Assembly (NCBI RefSeq): GCF_900102165.1
Contig: NZ_FNBD01000018.1
Span: 1 to 50,920 of the forward strand
Length of the DNA: 50,920 bases
From: Cellulophaga baltica
GTDB lineage: Bacteria > Bacteroidota > Bacteroidia > Flavobacteriales > Flavobacteriaceae
Direction of reading: 5' to 3'
The translations under genes were made by a program, and so were the position numbers. The notes below the pieces were generated by a model, which saw only the letters and a program-made list of their open reading frames with translations, did no database searches and was not told the DNA's origin. This document shows, one piece after another, positions 9,282 through 17,330 of the stretch (positions within the stretch are counted from its first letter, which is position 1; each line of letters begins with the position of its first letter).

Positions 9282-9692
9282 ATGAATCCGACGTTAAGAA
9301 ATATTCTAGCCGTAGCTGCTGGAATACTCATCGGTAGTATGGTAAATATGGGAATTATTATGAGTAGCGGTTTTATTATTCCCCCACCAACCGATGTAGA
9401 TGTGACTACTATGGAAGGCTTAAAAGCTTCCATGCATTTGTTTACCCCCAAACATTTTTTAATGCCTTTCTTAGCTCATGCGCTAGGAACTTTAGCAGGT
9501 GCATTTATTACCGCCAAAATAGCGATCACCTACCACATAGAAGCAGCATTGATCATAGGTGTTTTTTTCTTGATAGGCGGAGTCGTAAATACGTATATGC
9601 TCCCATCCCCTACATGGTTTACCATTTTAGATATTTTGGTGGCTTACATTCCAATGGCATGGCTAGGCGGTAGAATGGGGATTAAAACGTAA
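9282..9692 (+). CDS. Four-helix integral membrane protein of unknown function
   Basis: A 136-residue, very hydrophobic protein. Membrane segments lie at about residues 7-28, 60-80, 87-107 and 111-132. A glycine-rich first helix (NILAVAAGILIGSMVNMGIIM) and the conserved-looking LAHALGTLAGAFITAKIA segment are typical of small Bacteroidota membrane proteins of unknown function. No catalytic motif is seen. It is a single gene with its own leader. Confidence 0.65.
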   Translation: MNPTLRNILAVAAGILIGSMVNMGIIMSSGFIIPPPTDVDVTTMEGLKASMHLFTPKHFLMPFLAHALGTLAGAFITAKIAITYHIEAALIIGVFFLIGGVVNTYMLPSPTWFTILDILVAYIPMAWLGGRMGIKT

Positions 9693-9722
9693 GGAAACTT
9701 TTAGAAAATGTTAAATTAATGT

Positions 9723-9730
9723 TACTTTTG
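9723..9730 (+). promoter_or_regulatory. Promoter -7 element TACTTTTG for the phosphatidyltransferase operon
   Basis: Perfect match to TAnnTTTG. It places the transcription start near 9736, giving a leader of about 70 bases before the ATG at 9807; the paired elements at 9737-9752 and 9785-9795 lie inside this leader. Confidence 0.5.
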
Positions 9731-9736
9731 CGACAA

Positions 9737-9795
9737 CCACTTTGAGAAGTGGACTAAGCAAGCGTGTTTCCGTTATTGGTTTTTCTTCTCAAGTG
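9737..9795 (+). promoter_or_regulatory. 5' leader with two competing hairpins
   Basis: Stem 1: CCACTT (9737-9742) pairs with AAGTGG (9747-9752) around TGAG. Alternative stem: CACTTTGAGAAG (9738-9749) pairs with CTTCTCAAGTG (9785-9795) with one bulge, ending 11 bases before the ATG at 9807. The two cannot form together, as in an RNA switch or attenuator. Seen in sequence; the regulatory role is inference. Confidence 0.35.
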
Positions 9796-9806
9796 CGACT
9801 CTTTAA

Positions 9807-10574
9807 ATGTCAAAATTACCTCAGAAGAATCAGTTTTTAGACTTGTCTGATTATGGAAGACCATGTGCTAGAATCATTGCTCAATCCTTACAAAAGACAT
9901 CTTTTACGCCCATTCATGTAACCATTGCTTTTGTCTTTTCTGGACTCATAGCTATTGTATGTATTTTTCATCACTATTATTGGGCTACCGCATTTTTCTT
10001 AATACTTAAATCTATTCTAGATGCAGCAGATGGTGAACTGGCGCGTATAAAAGAAACACCTTCCTATACCGGCCGTTATCTTGATTCTGTTTCTGACATA
10101 CTATTAAATCTCTTATTAATTGGTACCATCTGGTACATAACAGAGGGGTCACTTGGGTATGCCTTTTTAGCATTTATAGGAATTCAACTGCAAGGAACCT
10201 TATACAATTACTATTATGTAATCTTGAGAAACAAACACAACGGAGATACCACAAGTCGTATTTTTGAAGACAGCACTCCCATAGCCTTAGCGGGCGAAAA
10301 ACAGCAAAATGTAAACATCTTATTTTTTATGTATAAGGCACTCTATGGTGCTTTTGATAAGATTATTTACATCCTAGATAAAGATGCCGTTAAAAGTAAT
10401 AAACTCCCTAATTGGCTAATGACGGCCGTCTCTACTTTTGGTCTCGGTTTTCAATTGCTATTAATAGCCTTAATGCTAGTGATTGGCCTAAAACATTATA
10501 TAGTTCCCTTCTTTATAGGCTTCTCTGTTTTTATTCTTATTTTTATAGGCATTAGAAGGTATATAAATAGGTAA
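9807..10574 (+). CDS. CDP-alcohol phosphatidyltransferase family protein
   Basis: Integral membrane enzyme that transfers a phosphatidyl or phospho-alcohol group from a CDP-alcohol to an acceptor alcohol in phospholipid synthesis. The full metal-binding signature D-x2-D-G-x2-A-R-x8-G-x3-D-x3-D is present: D72, D75, G76, A79, R80, G89, D93, D97. Hydrophobic segments flank it (about residues 38-70, 98-135, 205-250). The substrate cannot be told; the 255-residue length and C-terminal helices differ somewhat from standard PgsA or PssA. The next gene, a methyltransferase, starts only 5 bases after its stop, so the two are surely co-transcribed. Confidence 0.85.
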   Translation: MSKLPQKNQFLDLSDYGRPCARIIAQSLQKTSFTPIHVTIAFVFSGLIAIVCIFHHYYWATAFFLILKSILDAADGELARIKETPSYTGRYLDSVSDILLNLLLIGTIWYITEGSLGYAFLAFIGIQLQGTLYNYYYVILRNKHNGDTTSRIFEDSTPIALAGEKQQNVNILFFMYKALYGAFDKIIYILDKDAVKSNKLPNWLMTAVSTFGLGFQLLLIALMLVIGLKHYIVPFFIGFSVFILIFIGIRRYINR

Positions 10575-10579
10575 GTACT

Positions 10580-11176
10580 ATGCGCCATCAAGAAGAATCA
10601 TACTGGACTACACGTTATAAAGAAAAACAAACAGGTTGGGATATTGGTTTTGCCGCTACACCTATTAAAACCTATATTGACCAGCTTGAAGATAAAAATA
10701 TTAAGCTATTGATTCCTGGTGCAGGGAATGGATATGAAGCAGAATACCTGATTGAAAAAGGCTTTACAAATGTTCATATTCTAGACATATCTGAAATTCC
10801 ATTACAAGACTTCAAAAAAAGAAATCCGACTTTTCCAGATACCCATTTGCACCACGCTAATTTTTTTGAATTTGAGGGGCAATTTGATATCATTATCGAA
10901 CAAACCTTCTTCTGCTCCTTTGTACCTACCGCTGAAAACCGCTCTGCCTATGCACAGCAAATGGCTTCACTCTTAAAAGAAAAAGGAAAACTTGTGGGAC
11001 TCTGGTTTGCTATTCCACTAACGGACGATTTAGAAAAGAGACCTTTTGGTGGCGATAAAAAGTTGTACCTATCGTACCTGGCTCCTTTCTTTACGGAAAA
11101 AACTTTTCAACCGTCTTATAATTCCATCCCACCAAGACAAGACCGTGAATTGTTTGGCATTTTCATTAAGAAATAG
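10580..11176 (+). CDS. TPMT-like SAM-dependent methyltransferase
   Basis: A 198-residue soluble class I methyltransferase. The N-terminus (EESYWTTRYKEKQTGWDIG) is characteristic of the thiopurine/thiol methyltransferase-like (TPMT, halide/thiol methyltransferase) branch. The SAM-binding loop is LLIPGAGNGYEAEYL (about residues 44-58), followed by an acidic residue in VHILDISEIPL that should bind the ribose. FDIIIEQTFFCSFVP corresponds to motif IV. The usual substrates are small thiols, selenium/tellurium compounds or halides; the exact one is unknown. It is the second gene of the operon with the CDP-alcohol phosphatidyltransferase. Confidence 0.78.
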   Translation: MRHQEESYWTTRYKEKQTGWDIGFAATPIKTYIDQLEDKNIKLLIPGAGNGYEAEYLIEKGFTNVHILDISEIPLQDFKKRNPTFPDTHLHHANFFEFEGQFDIIIEQTFFCSFVPTAENRSAYAQQMASLLKEKGKLVGLWFAIPLTDDLEKRPFGGDKKLYLSYLAPFFTEKTFQPSYNSIPPRQDRELFGIFIKK

Positions 11177-11281
11177 CCTTATTTCCTATAGTTTACACAA
11201 CTCTCCTTAACATCTTTTTAAGAATTCTTCCTTTTGGTTTTGGTATATTTAAACCGACTAATTAAACCTAAACTACGACAG

Positions 11282-14200
11282 ATGAAAAAACTGCTTTTTC
11301 TAATGATGCTTCTTGCTTCATTTTCAACCTTTGCACAAGATTTTACCATGGATCTGATTCAAGATCTAAAACCAAGAAATATAGGTCCAGGAGGTATGAG
11401 CGGACGTGTTACTTCTATTGATGCTGTACACTCAAATCCTGAGATTATGTATGTAGGTACCGCTTCTGGCGGACTCTGGAAATCTACTTCTGGAGGCATT
11501 AAATGGGAACCTATTTTTGATAAAGAAGTGACTGCTTCTGTTGGTGCCGTTGCCATTCAACAGAGTAACCCATCGGTTTTATGGGCGGGTACCGGAGAAG
11601 GTAACCCAAGAAATAGCTTAAATGGTGGCTATGGTATTTTCAAATCTCTAGATGGCGGAAAAAGCTGGAAATCTATGGGCTTGGAAAAAACAAGACATAT
11701 TCACAGAATTGTAATTGACCCTACCAACCCAGATATTGTTTATGTGGGTGCTATTGGTTCACCTTGGGGAGAACACCCAGAACGTGGTGTTTTTAAAACT
11801 ACCGATGGCGGAATTACGTGGTCTAAAATACTATTTACCAATAACAAATCAGGTATTGCAGATTTGGTGATGGACCCTACCAATCCAAATAAATTAATTG
11901 CTGCCATGTGGGAGCACAAAAGAGATCCTTGGTTTTTTAAATCTGGTGGTGAAGGCAGTGGTTTGTATATGACCCATGATGGTGGTAAAAACTGGAAGAA
12001 ATTAGCAGAAGAAGATGGTTTGCCTGCTGGCGAACTTGGAAGAATTGGAGTGGCGATAGCTCCTGGCAAGCCAAATATTGTCTATGCCCTTATAGAATCT
12101 AAAAAGAATGCCCTTTATAAATCTGAAGATGGTGGTTTCAAATGGAAAAAAATAAACGATAAAGAAGATATTGGGAACCGCCCGTTTTATTATTCTGAAA
12201 TCTATGTAGATCCTCAAAATGAAAACAGAATTTATTCTGTGTTCACCTATATCAATGTATCTGAAGATGGAGGTAAAAACTTTACCCAGTTAATGCCGGC
12301 TTACGGCGTGGATAATGGAGTTCATCCAGATCACCATGCGTGGTGGATTCATCCTAAAAACGGCCAATTTATGATGGATGGTAATGACGGCGGAATGAAC
12401 ATTACCAAAGATGGTGGAAAATCATGGCGTTTTGTGGGGAATATACCTGTGGCGCAATTTTACCACATCAATACAGATAATGAATACCCATACAATGTTT
12501 ATGGAGGAATGCAAGACAACGGCTCTTGGAGAGGTCCTGCTTACGTATGGAAGGCACAAGGTATCCGCAACAGCTACTGGCAAGAGATTGCTTTTGGAGA
12601 TGGTTTTGATGTAGTACCAGATCTAGAAGATTCTCGCTTTGGGTATGCTATGAGTCAGCAGGGTTATGTATCGCGCTATGATCATGAAACAGGCAACAAT
12701 TACATAGTGCGCCCTACCCCTCCTGATGCTAAAACTGAATTACGTTTTAACTGGAACTCTGCTATTGGGCAAGATCCTTTTGATACAAGTACGGTCTATT
12801 TTGGAAGTCAGTTTGTACATAAAAGTACCGACAAATGTTTAACGTGGAGTGTTATTTCAACAGATTTAACGACCAACGATCCTGAAAAACAAAAACAAGA
12901 TGAGAGCGGCGGATTAACCATGGATGCCACAGGGGCGGAAAACCACTGTACCATACTTGTTATTGAGCCTTCTCCGCTTGAAAAGGACATGTTATGGATT
13001 GGTACTGATGACGGGCGTGTGCATATTACTCAAAATGGAGGAATTGCTTGGACCGATGTTACAGCGAATATAAAAGGCTTACCAAAAGGAAGTTGGATTC
13101 CGCAAATAAAAGCATCGAACAAAAATAAAGGAGAAGCACTTTTAATAGCGAATGATTACCGCAGGTTTAATTACACTCCTTATGCTTATCGTACTAAAAA
13201 CTACGGAAAAACATGGGAACGTATTGTAGATGCTACTGATGTTAAAAGCTATACCCTTTCTATTGTTGAAGATTTAGAAAATCCAAATCTATTGTTTTTA
13301 GGAACCGATGACGGTTTGTATATTTCCTTAAATGCGGGTAATAAATGGCAAAAATGGACGGAAGGTTTTCCTACTGTTTCTACAAAAGATTTAGTGATAC
13401 AACCAAGAGAACATGATTTGGTGATCGGTACCTTTGGTCGTGCTGCTTGGGTTTTAGATGATATTCGCCCTTTAAGAGCCTTAGCTGCAGACGCGACTAT
13501 TCTTCAAAAAGACGCCCAATTATTTACACCGCCTACAGCATACCAAGCAGCGTACCAACAAGCTAGTGGTAGTAGATTTGGAGCTGATGCTATGTTCAAT
13601 GGTGAAAACAAAAAATCTGGCGCCATGATTACTTATTATCTAAAAGAAGGCAAGAAAAAATCCGTTGGAAAAAAAGAGGATAAAGACGAAGATGATAAGG
13701 CAGATAAAGAGGACGATGATGATACTGCAGATGAGGCAACGGAAAAGAAAGAAGAACTCACTGGCGTACAAAAGAAAGATTCCGTGCAGTTTGATATTTA
13801 TGACGGTACCCGATTAATTAGAACTTTAAAGTACAAAACCCCGGAAAAAGCAGGATTCCACCGTATCTATTGGAGAATGGATGAAAAAGGTCCAGACAGA
13901 CCTTCTAGAAAAATCAGCAAGCGTAAAAACGAAGCTGGTGGTACGGATGTTAAGCCTGGCACCTATACTATTAAAATGTCTTTTGGTGCGATAACTAATG
14001 AAACTACCATAGATGTAAAATCTGATCCTAGAATAGAAACCTCTACCGCATCTATCAATGAAGTATATACGCACTCCAAAACTATAGAAACGTATATGCA
14101 AACGGCTGCAGATGCTGTTAAACAATTAGTAGAAAGTAAGAATACGGCTCGTAAATATCAGAAAGAATTAAAAGAACTGGACAAAGAGACATACGAAGCA

Positions 14201-14530
14201 GAACTTAAAGCCTCTAAAGAAATTATCAAGAAAATAGAGGATGTAATAGCGTTATATATCGGAAAAGAAGACAAGCGACAAGGTATTACCCGAAATCCTG
14301 AAATGACAGTTATGCAACGTATCGGTAATGCAAAAGGCTATGTTGGGAGTAGAAAAACGGGGATGACCATTACAGAAACTAATTTGATGGCTTTTGCGAA
14401 AGAAGAATTAGTATCGGCCTTAGAAAAGACGAATGCATTTTTTAATGACGATTGGAAAAGCTACAAAACAAGTATGGAGCAAGTAAATAACTCTCCTTTT
14501 AAAGCTATTAAAGAAATTACTATTAATTAA
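11282..14530 (+). CDS. Large secreted VPS10/BNR-repeat propeller protein
   Basis: A 1082-residue secreted protein with signal peptide MKKLLFLMMLLASFSTFAQ. The frame extends upstream to 11234, but those 16 residues precede the signal peptide and are unlikely to be translated. Residues from about 20 to 750 contain many sortilin/VPS10-type and BNR Asp-box repeats (SxDGGKSW, TTDGGITW, THDGGKNW, SEDGGFKW), forming large beta-propellers like those of exo-acting glycan hydrolases and sortilins. Then come a very charged linker (about residues 790-828, runs of K, E and D), a beta-sandwich-like region (GTYTIKM) and a helical C-terminus. No catalytic residues can be assigned. Members of this family are common in marine Bacteroidota and are usually annotated only as glycosyl hydrolase or sortilin-like. 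Confidence 0.82.
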   Translation: MKKLLFLMMLLASFSTFAQDFTMDLIQDLKPRNIGPGGMSGRVTSIDAVHSNPEIMYVGTASGGLWKSTSGGIKWEPIFDKEVTASVGAVAIQQSNPSVLWAGTGEGNPRNSLNGGYGIFKSLDGGKSWKSMGLEKTRHIHRIVIDPTNPDIVYVGAIGSPWGEHPERGVFKTTDGGITWSKILFTNNKSGIADLVMDPTNPNKLIAAMWEHKRDPWFFKSGGEGSGLYMTHDGGKNWKKLAEEDGLPAGELGRIGVAIAPGKPNIVYALIESKKNALYKSEDGGFKWKKINDKEDIGNRPFYYSEIYVDPQNENRIYSVFTYINVSEDGGKNFTQLMPAYGVDNGVHPDHHAWWIHPKNGQFMMDGNDGGMNITKDGGKSWRFVGNIPVAQFYHINTDNEYPYNVYGGMQDNGSWRGPAYVWKAQGIRNSYWQEIAFGDGFDVVPDLEDSRFGYAMSQQGYVSRYDHETGNNYIVRPTPPDAKTELRFNWNSAIGQDPFDTSTVYFGSQFVHKSTDKCLTWSVISTDLTTNDPEKQKQDESGGLTMDATGAENHCTILVIEPSPLEKDMLWIGTDDGRVHITQNGGIAWTDVTANIKGLPKGSWIPQIKASNKNKGEALLIANDYRRFNYTPYAYRTKNYGKTWERIVDATDVKSYTLSIVEDLENPNLLFLGTDDGLYISLNAGNKWQKWTEGFPTVSTKDLVIQPREHDLVIGTFGRAAWVLDDIRPLRALAADATILQKDAQLFTPPTAYQAAYQQASGSRFGADAMFNGENKKSGAMITYYLKEGKKKSVGKKEDKDEDDKADKEDDDDTADEATEKKEELTGVQKKDSVQFDIYDGTRLIRTLKYKTPEKAGFHRIYWRMDEKGPDRPSRKISKRKNEAGGTDVKPGTYTIKMSFGAITNETTIDVKSDPRIETSTASINEVYTHSKTIETYMQTAADAVKQLVESKNTARKYQKELKELDKETYEAELKASKEIIKKIEDVIALYIGKEDKRQGITRNPEMTVMQRIGNAKGYVGSRKTGMTITETNLMAFAKEELVSALEKTNAFFNDDWKSYKTSMEQVNNSPFKAIKEITIN

Positions 14531-14570
14531 TATTTTCCTTGAGTAGTGTCGAGAGGATTTAAAACAGACC

Positions 14571-14605
14571 GGTCAGGTTTCTACCAAACTCAACCTGACC
14601 ATTTT
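14571..14605 (+). terminator. Hairpin just before the DUF2490 start
   Basis: GGTCAGGTT (14571-14579) pairs perfectly with AACCTGACC (14592-14600) and is followed by ATTTTTG. It looks like a Rho-independent terminator for the upstream gene ending at 14530, but the next ATG (14610) is only 9 bases after the stem, so it also forms part of the leader of that gene. Confidence 0.6.
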
Positions 14606-14609
14606 TGCT

Positions 14610-15287
14610 ATGAAAAAAATTCTATGTATTATTTCGATTTTAATTACCACAACAGCTATCAATGCCCAAGAAACAGGCGAAGATAATTGGGGGGCATGGT
14701 ATATGTATTTTGGAACCAATAAGGTAAGCGATAAGCTAAGTATCCATACCGAAGCACAGTTTAGATATTATGAAACGACAAGCAACTTTAATCAACTACT
14801 GTTGCGTACTGGGTTAAATTATCATATAAATCCTGAAGCTATAGCAACGCTTGGTTATGGTTATATTACAACAGATGGCTCTTTTGATGAACTTCCTAAT
14901 GAAGAAAACAGCAAAGAGCATCGAATTTTTGAGCAATTTATTTTAAGGAATAAAGTGGGTGAATTTCATTTTGAACACCGCTATAGATTAGAACAACGCT
15001 TTTTGGAATCTATGGGTGAAACAGCTACGCAGCACAGGGCCCGGTACCGTTTGCAAGTAACCTTACCCCTAACAGATATTTTCTTTTTGAATGTGTACGA
15101 TGAAGTCTTTATTAATTTACAAGATGATGCCTTTGGTCAAAATAGACTATATGGTGCCCTAGGCGTTAACGTTACCGAAAATTTAGCGGTACAGGGTGGA
15201 TATCTAAAGAATCATTTTTCTGGTGCTAATTATGACCGCATACAAGTTGGTATATTTTACAGTCCTGATTTAAGAAAGAAAAAATAA
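14610..15287 (+). CDS. DUF2490 outer-membrane beta-barrel protein
   Basis: A 225-residue protein with signal peptide (MKKILCIISILITTTAINAQ). The family pattern is clear: NWGAWYMYFGTNKVSDKLSIHTEAQFRYYE, LLLRTGLNYHI, FEHRYRLEQRF, HRARYRLQVTLPL, FLNVYDEVFIN, RLYGALGVNVTENLAVQGGYLKN, a set of amphipathic strands expected in a 10-12-stranded outer-membrane barrel. Function unknown; members are often next to transport or stress genes. Here a YceI lipoprotein and a superoxide dismutase follow on the same strand. Confidence 0.85.
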   Translation: MKKILCIISILITTTAINAQETGEDNWGAWYMYFGTNKVSDKLSIHTEAQFRYYETTSNFNQLLLRTGLNYHINPEAIATLGYGYITTDGSFDELPNEENSKEHRIFEQFILRNKVGEFHFEHRYRLEQRFLESMGETATQHRARYRLQVTLPLTDIFFLNVYDEVFINLQDDAFGQNRLYGALGVNVTENLAVQGGYLKNHFSGANYDRIQVGIFYSPDLRKKK

Positions 15288-15375
15288 CAAATCATTCAGA
15301 AATCTGTGGGGTTTGAATTAGAATACGCCCTAAAATAAGCGTAATTTTATCCTATCAAATAAAAAATTTACAGTA

Positions 15376-16011
15376 ATGAAAAAAACACTTTTAATTTTAT
15401 CGTTCGCAATAGGTATGTTCTCTTACAGCTGTAAAGAGGCTAAAAAAGAAACTACTTCAGAAGAAAAAGAAACGGTTACTGCAACAGAAATGTATACTAT
15501 AGTTTCTGACTCTACAAAAGTGAGCTTTACAGCTTACAAAACAACAGACAAACTTCCTGTTGGCGGGACTTTTAAAGCTATCAATATTAAAAATGCTACT
15601 CCTGCCGCTACTGCTTTAGAAGCTTTAAATGGTTTAGAATTTGGAATTCCTGTAAGCAGCTTATTTACAAATGATCCTACTGGCACAAGAGATCCAAAAA
15701 TTACAGAATTCTTTTTTGGTGCTATGAAGAATACAGAACTAATTTCTGGCACTTTTAAGGTGGATGGAGAAGCATGTTCATTGGAAATTGAAATGAACGG
15801 AGCAACTAGCTCAATTCCATTAGAAACGACCATGAATTCTGACACAAGCTATACCTTTAATGGGGTAATGGATTTAAAGAATTGGAACGCTACGGATGCT
15901 GTTGCATCTTTAAACAAAGTATGCGAAGCATTACATACAGGTAAAGATGGGGTTAGCAAAACTTGGGACGAGGTAGCTATTAAAGGTGATGTCTTATTCG
16001 TTAAGAAATAA
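15376..16011 (+). CDS. YceI-family lipoprotein
   Basis: A 211-residue protein with lipoprotein signal MKKTLLILSFAIGMFSYSC (lipidated Cys at 19), then a charged linker rich in K, E and T and a YceI domain from about residue 40 to the end. YceI proteins form a lipocalin-like barrel that binds long hydrophobic molecules such as polyprenoids. The pattern VSFTAYKTTDKLPVGGTF, FEGIPV-like strands and KWDEVAIKGDVLFVK-like C-terminus fit the family. It sits between DUF2490 and sodC, with about 90-110 bases on either side, so each gene may have its own promoter. Confidence 0.8.
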   Translation: MKKTLLILSFAIGMFSYSCKEAKKETTSEEKETVTATEMYTIVSDSTKVSFTAYKTTDKLPVGGTFKAINIKNATPAATALEALNGLEFGIPVSSLFTNDPTGTRDPKITEFFFGAMKNTELISGTFKVDGEACSLEIEMNGATSSIPLETTMNSDTSYTFNGVMDLKNWNATDAVASLNKVCEALHTGKDGVSKTWDEVAIKGDVLFVKK

Positions 16012-16077
16012 TAGTAAGGTAATTCATTTGCGTTACTAATAATCGCTATTAGAGCACTTCTTTTCTTTTACTAGGTT

Positions 16078-16085
16078 TAGTTTTG
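16078..16085 (+). promoter_or_regulatory. Promoter -7 element TAGTTTTG upstream of sodC
   Basis: Perfect TAnnTTTG match 37 bases before the sodC ATG (16122). Together with the 110-base gap after the YceI gene it suggests sodC has its own housekeeping-type promoter. Confidence 0.45.
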
Positions 16086-16121
16086 TGTACTAAGTAAAAC
16101 ACTACATTAAAACTACAACAC

Positions 16122-16721
16122 ATGAAAAAAATAATAGGTACCCTAGCACTTGTTGCCATAAGTTTATCTTATAGCTGCAAGGACACAAAAAAGGAAGTTA
16201 AAGATACTTCTGAGGAAATAGAAAACAGCGTGGACAACAAGTCTAATGAGATGGATCATACCATGGAAGAAAAAACCATGACCATTTCTTTAGAACCTAA
16301 AAGTGATTCTGAAGTTAAAGGCGAAGTTACTTTTACCGAAAAAGAGGGCGAAGTCATGATGGTGGCTACATTAGCTGGATTATCTGAGGGAGAACATGCT
16401 ATTCATATTCACGAAACGGCAGATTGTTCTTCTGCTGATGGAAAATCTGCAGGTGGCCATTGGAACCCAACATTCCAACAACATGGAAAATGGGGTGATG
16501 AAGCGGGATATCACAGAGGTGATATTGGAAACTTTATGGCAGATACAGATGGAAATGCCAAGGTAGAATTTAGTACAGATGAATGGTGTATTGATTGTGA
16601 TGATGATACCAAGAACATTATTGGTAAAGGAGTAATTGTTCACCAAGGAGTAGATGATTTTACGTCTCAACCTAGTGGAGACGCAGGTGCTCGTGTTAGT
16701 TGTGCCGGTATAATTCAATAA
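16122..16721 (+). CDS. sodC: Cu/Zn superoxide dismutase, lipoprotein
   Basis: Converts superoxide to oxygen and hydrogen peroxide outside the cytoplasm. Lipoprotein signal MKKIIGTLALVAISLSYSC (lipidated Cys at 19), then a charged linker to about residue 50. All metal and catalytic residues are visible: copper ligands H95, H97, H113, H174; zinc ligands H113, H121, H131, D134; the disulfide pair C102 and C194; and the active-site Arg R191 in GARVSC. An additional C-x2-C (C156, C159) lies in an acidic loop (EWCIDCDDD), not part of the classical enzyme. A strong terminator follows directly, so it ends its transcription unit. Confidence 0.93.
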   Translation: MKKIIGTLALVAISLSYSCKDTKKEVKDTSEEIENSVDNKSNEMDHTMEEKTMTISLEPKSDSEVKGEVTFTEKEGEVMMVATLAGLSEGEHAIHIHETADCSSADGKSAGGHWNPTFQQHGKWGDEAGYHRGDIGNFMADTDGNAKVEFSTDEWCIDCDDDTKNIIGKGVIVHQGVDDFTSQPSGDAGARVSCAGIIQ

Positions 16722-16744
16722 GAAACTACCACTATAATAAAATT

Positions 16745-16772
16745 AAAAGCTGCTCTTTGGCAGCTTTTTTTT
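16745..16772 (+). terminator. Rho-independent terminator after sodC
   Basis: AAAAGCTGC (16745-16753) pairs with GCAGCTTTT (16760-16768) around TCTTTG, followed by a run of T. It separates sodC from the sigma factor gene starting at 16799. Confidence 0.85.
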
Positions 16773-16798
16773 ATATCTTTAATTTGTAAACCTAGTCC

Positions 16799-17329
16799 AT
16801 GGAATTAGAAGAATTAGTAGAAAAGTTCCGAATGAAAGATGCTAAGGCTTTTGAAAAGCTGTATAGCATGTATGCTGATAATATATGTGGTGTTATCTTT
16901 AACATTGTTAAGAATACAGATATAGCTCAGGAAATTTGCCAAGATGTTTTTGTAAAGGCATGGAATAACTCTGAGAGTTACAATATCTCTAAGGGGCGAT
17001 TTTTCACTTGGATGTTGAATATTGCACGTAATGCGGCAATCGATGAAGTGCGTTCTAAATCCCACAAAAACAGCAAACAAAACCTATCTTCAGATTTTTT
17101 CGTAAATATCCTAGAAGACAAAAATGACCTTAACGCTCAAGTAGATACCATTGGTATAAAAAGCTTATTAACGAACCTTAAAGAAAAATGTGTTCAAATC
17201 ATAGACTTGTTGTACTTTAAAGGATATACGCAAAAGGAAGCTGCTGAAGAATTGGAGATACCCATAGGAACGGTAAAAACAAGAAACAGAAGTTGCATTG
17301 CACAAATTAGGGGAAATATAGCAATATAA
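16799..17329 (+). CDS. ECF-type RNA polymerase sigma factor
   Basis: A 176-residue sigma factor of the extracytoplasmic-function type. Region 2 spans about residues 8-78 (AFEKLYSMYADNICGVIFNIV, DIAQEICQDVFVKAWNN, GRFFTWMLNIARNAAIDEVRSK) and region 4 about 120-172 (CVQIIDLLYFKGYTQKEAAEELEIPIGTVKTR, a helix-turn-helix). Region 3 is absent, as usual. The anti-sigma gene starts one base after its stop codon. Four nearby transcription units carry the same AAACC-N15/16-CGTAA element, which I infer to be its target promoter. Its own upstream region, only 77 bases after sodC, lacks that element, so direct autoregulation is not supported. Confidence 0.93.
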   Translation: MELEELVEKFRMKDAKAFEKLYSMYADNICGVIFNIVKNTDIAQEICQDVFVKAWNNSESYNISKGRFFTWMLNIARNAAIDEVRSKSHKNSKQNLSSDFFVNILEDKNDLNAQVDTIGIKSLLTNLKEKCVQIIDLLYFKGYTQKEAAEELEIPIGTVKTRNRSCIAQIRGNIAI

Positions 17330-17330
17330 C

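Noticed and set aside
11234-11281. Upstream start for the VPS10/BNR protein
   Set aside because: Would add 16 residues before a complete signal peptide.
15319-15344. CGTAA before the YceI gene as a fifth ECF site
   Set aside because: The -35 position holds TAGAA/AGAAT, not AAAC, at either 15 or 16 bp spacing.
16788-16813. AAACCTAGT before the sigma gene as an autoregulatory promoter
   Set aside because: No CGTAA at 15-16 bp; the position falls inside the coding sequence (AAGAA).
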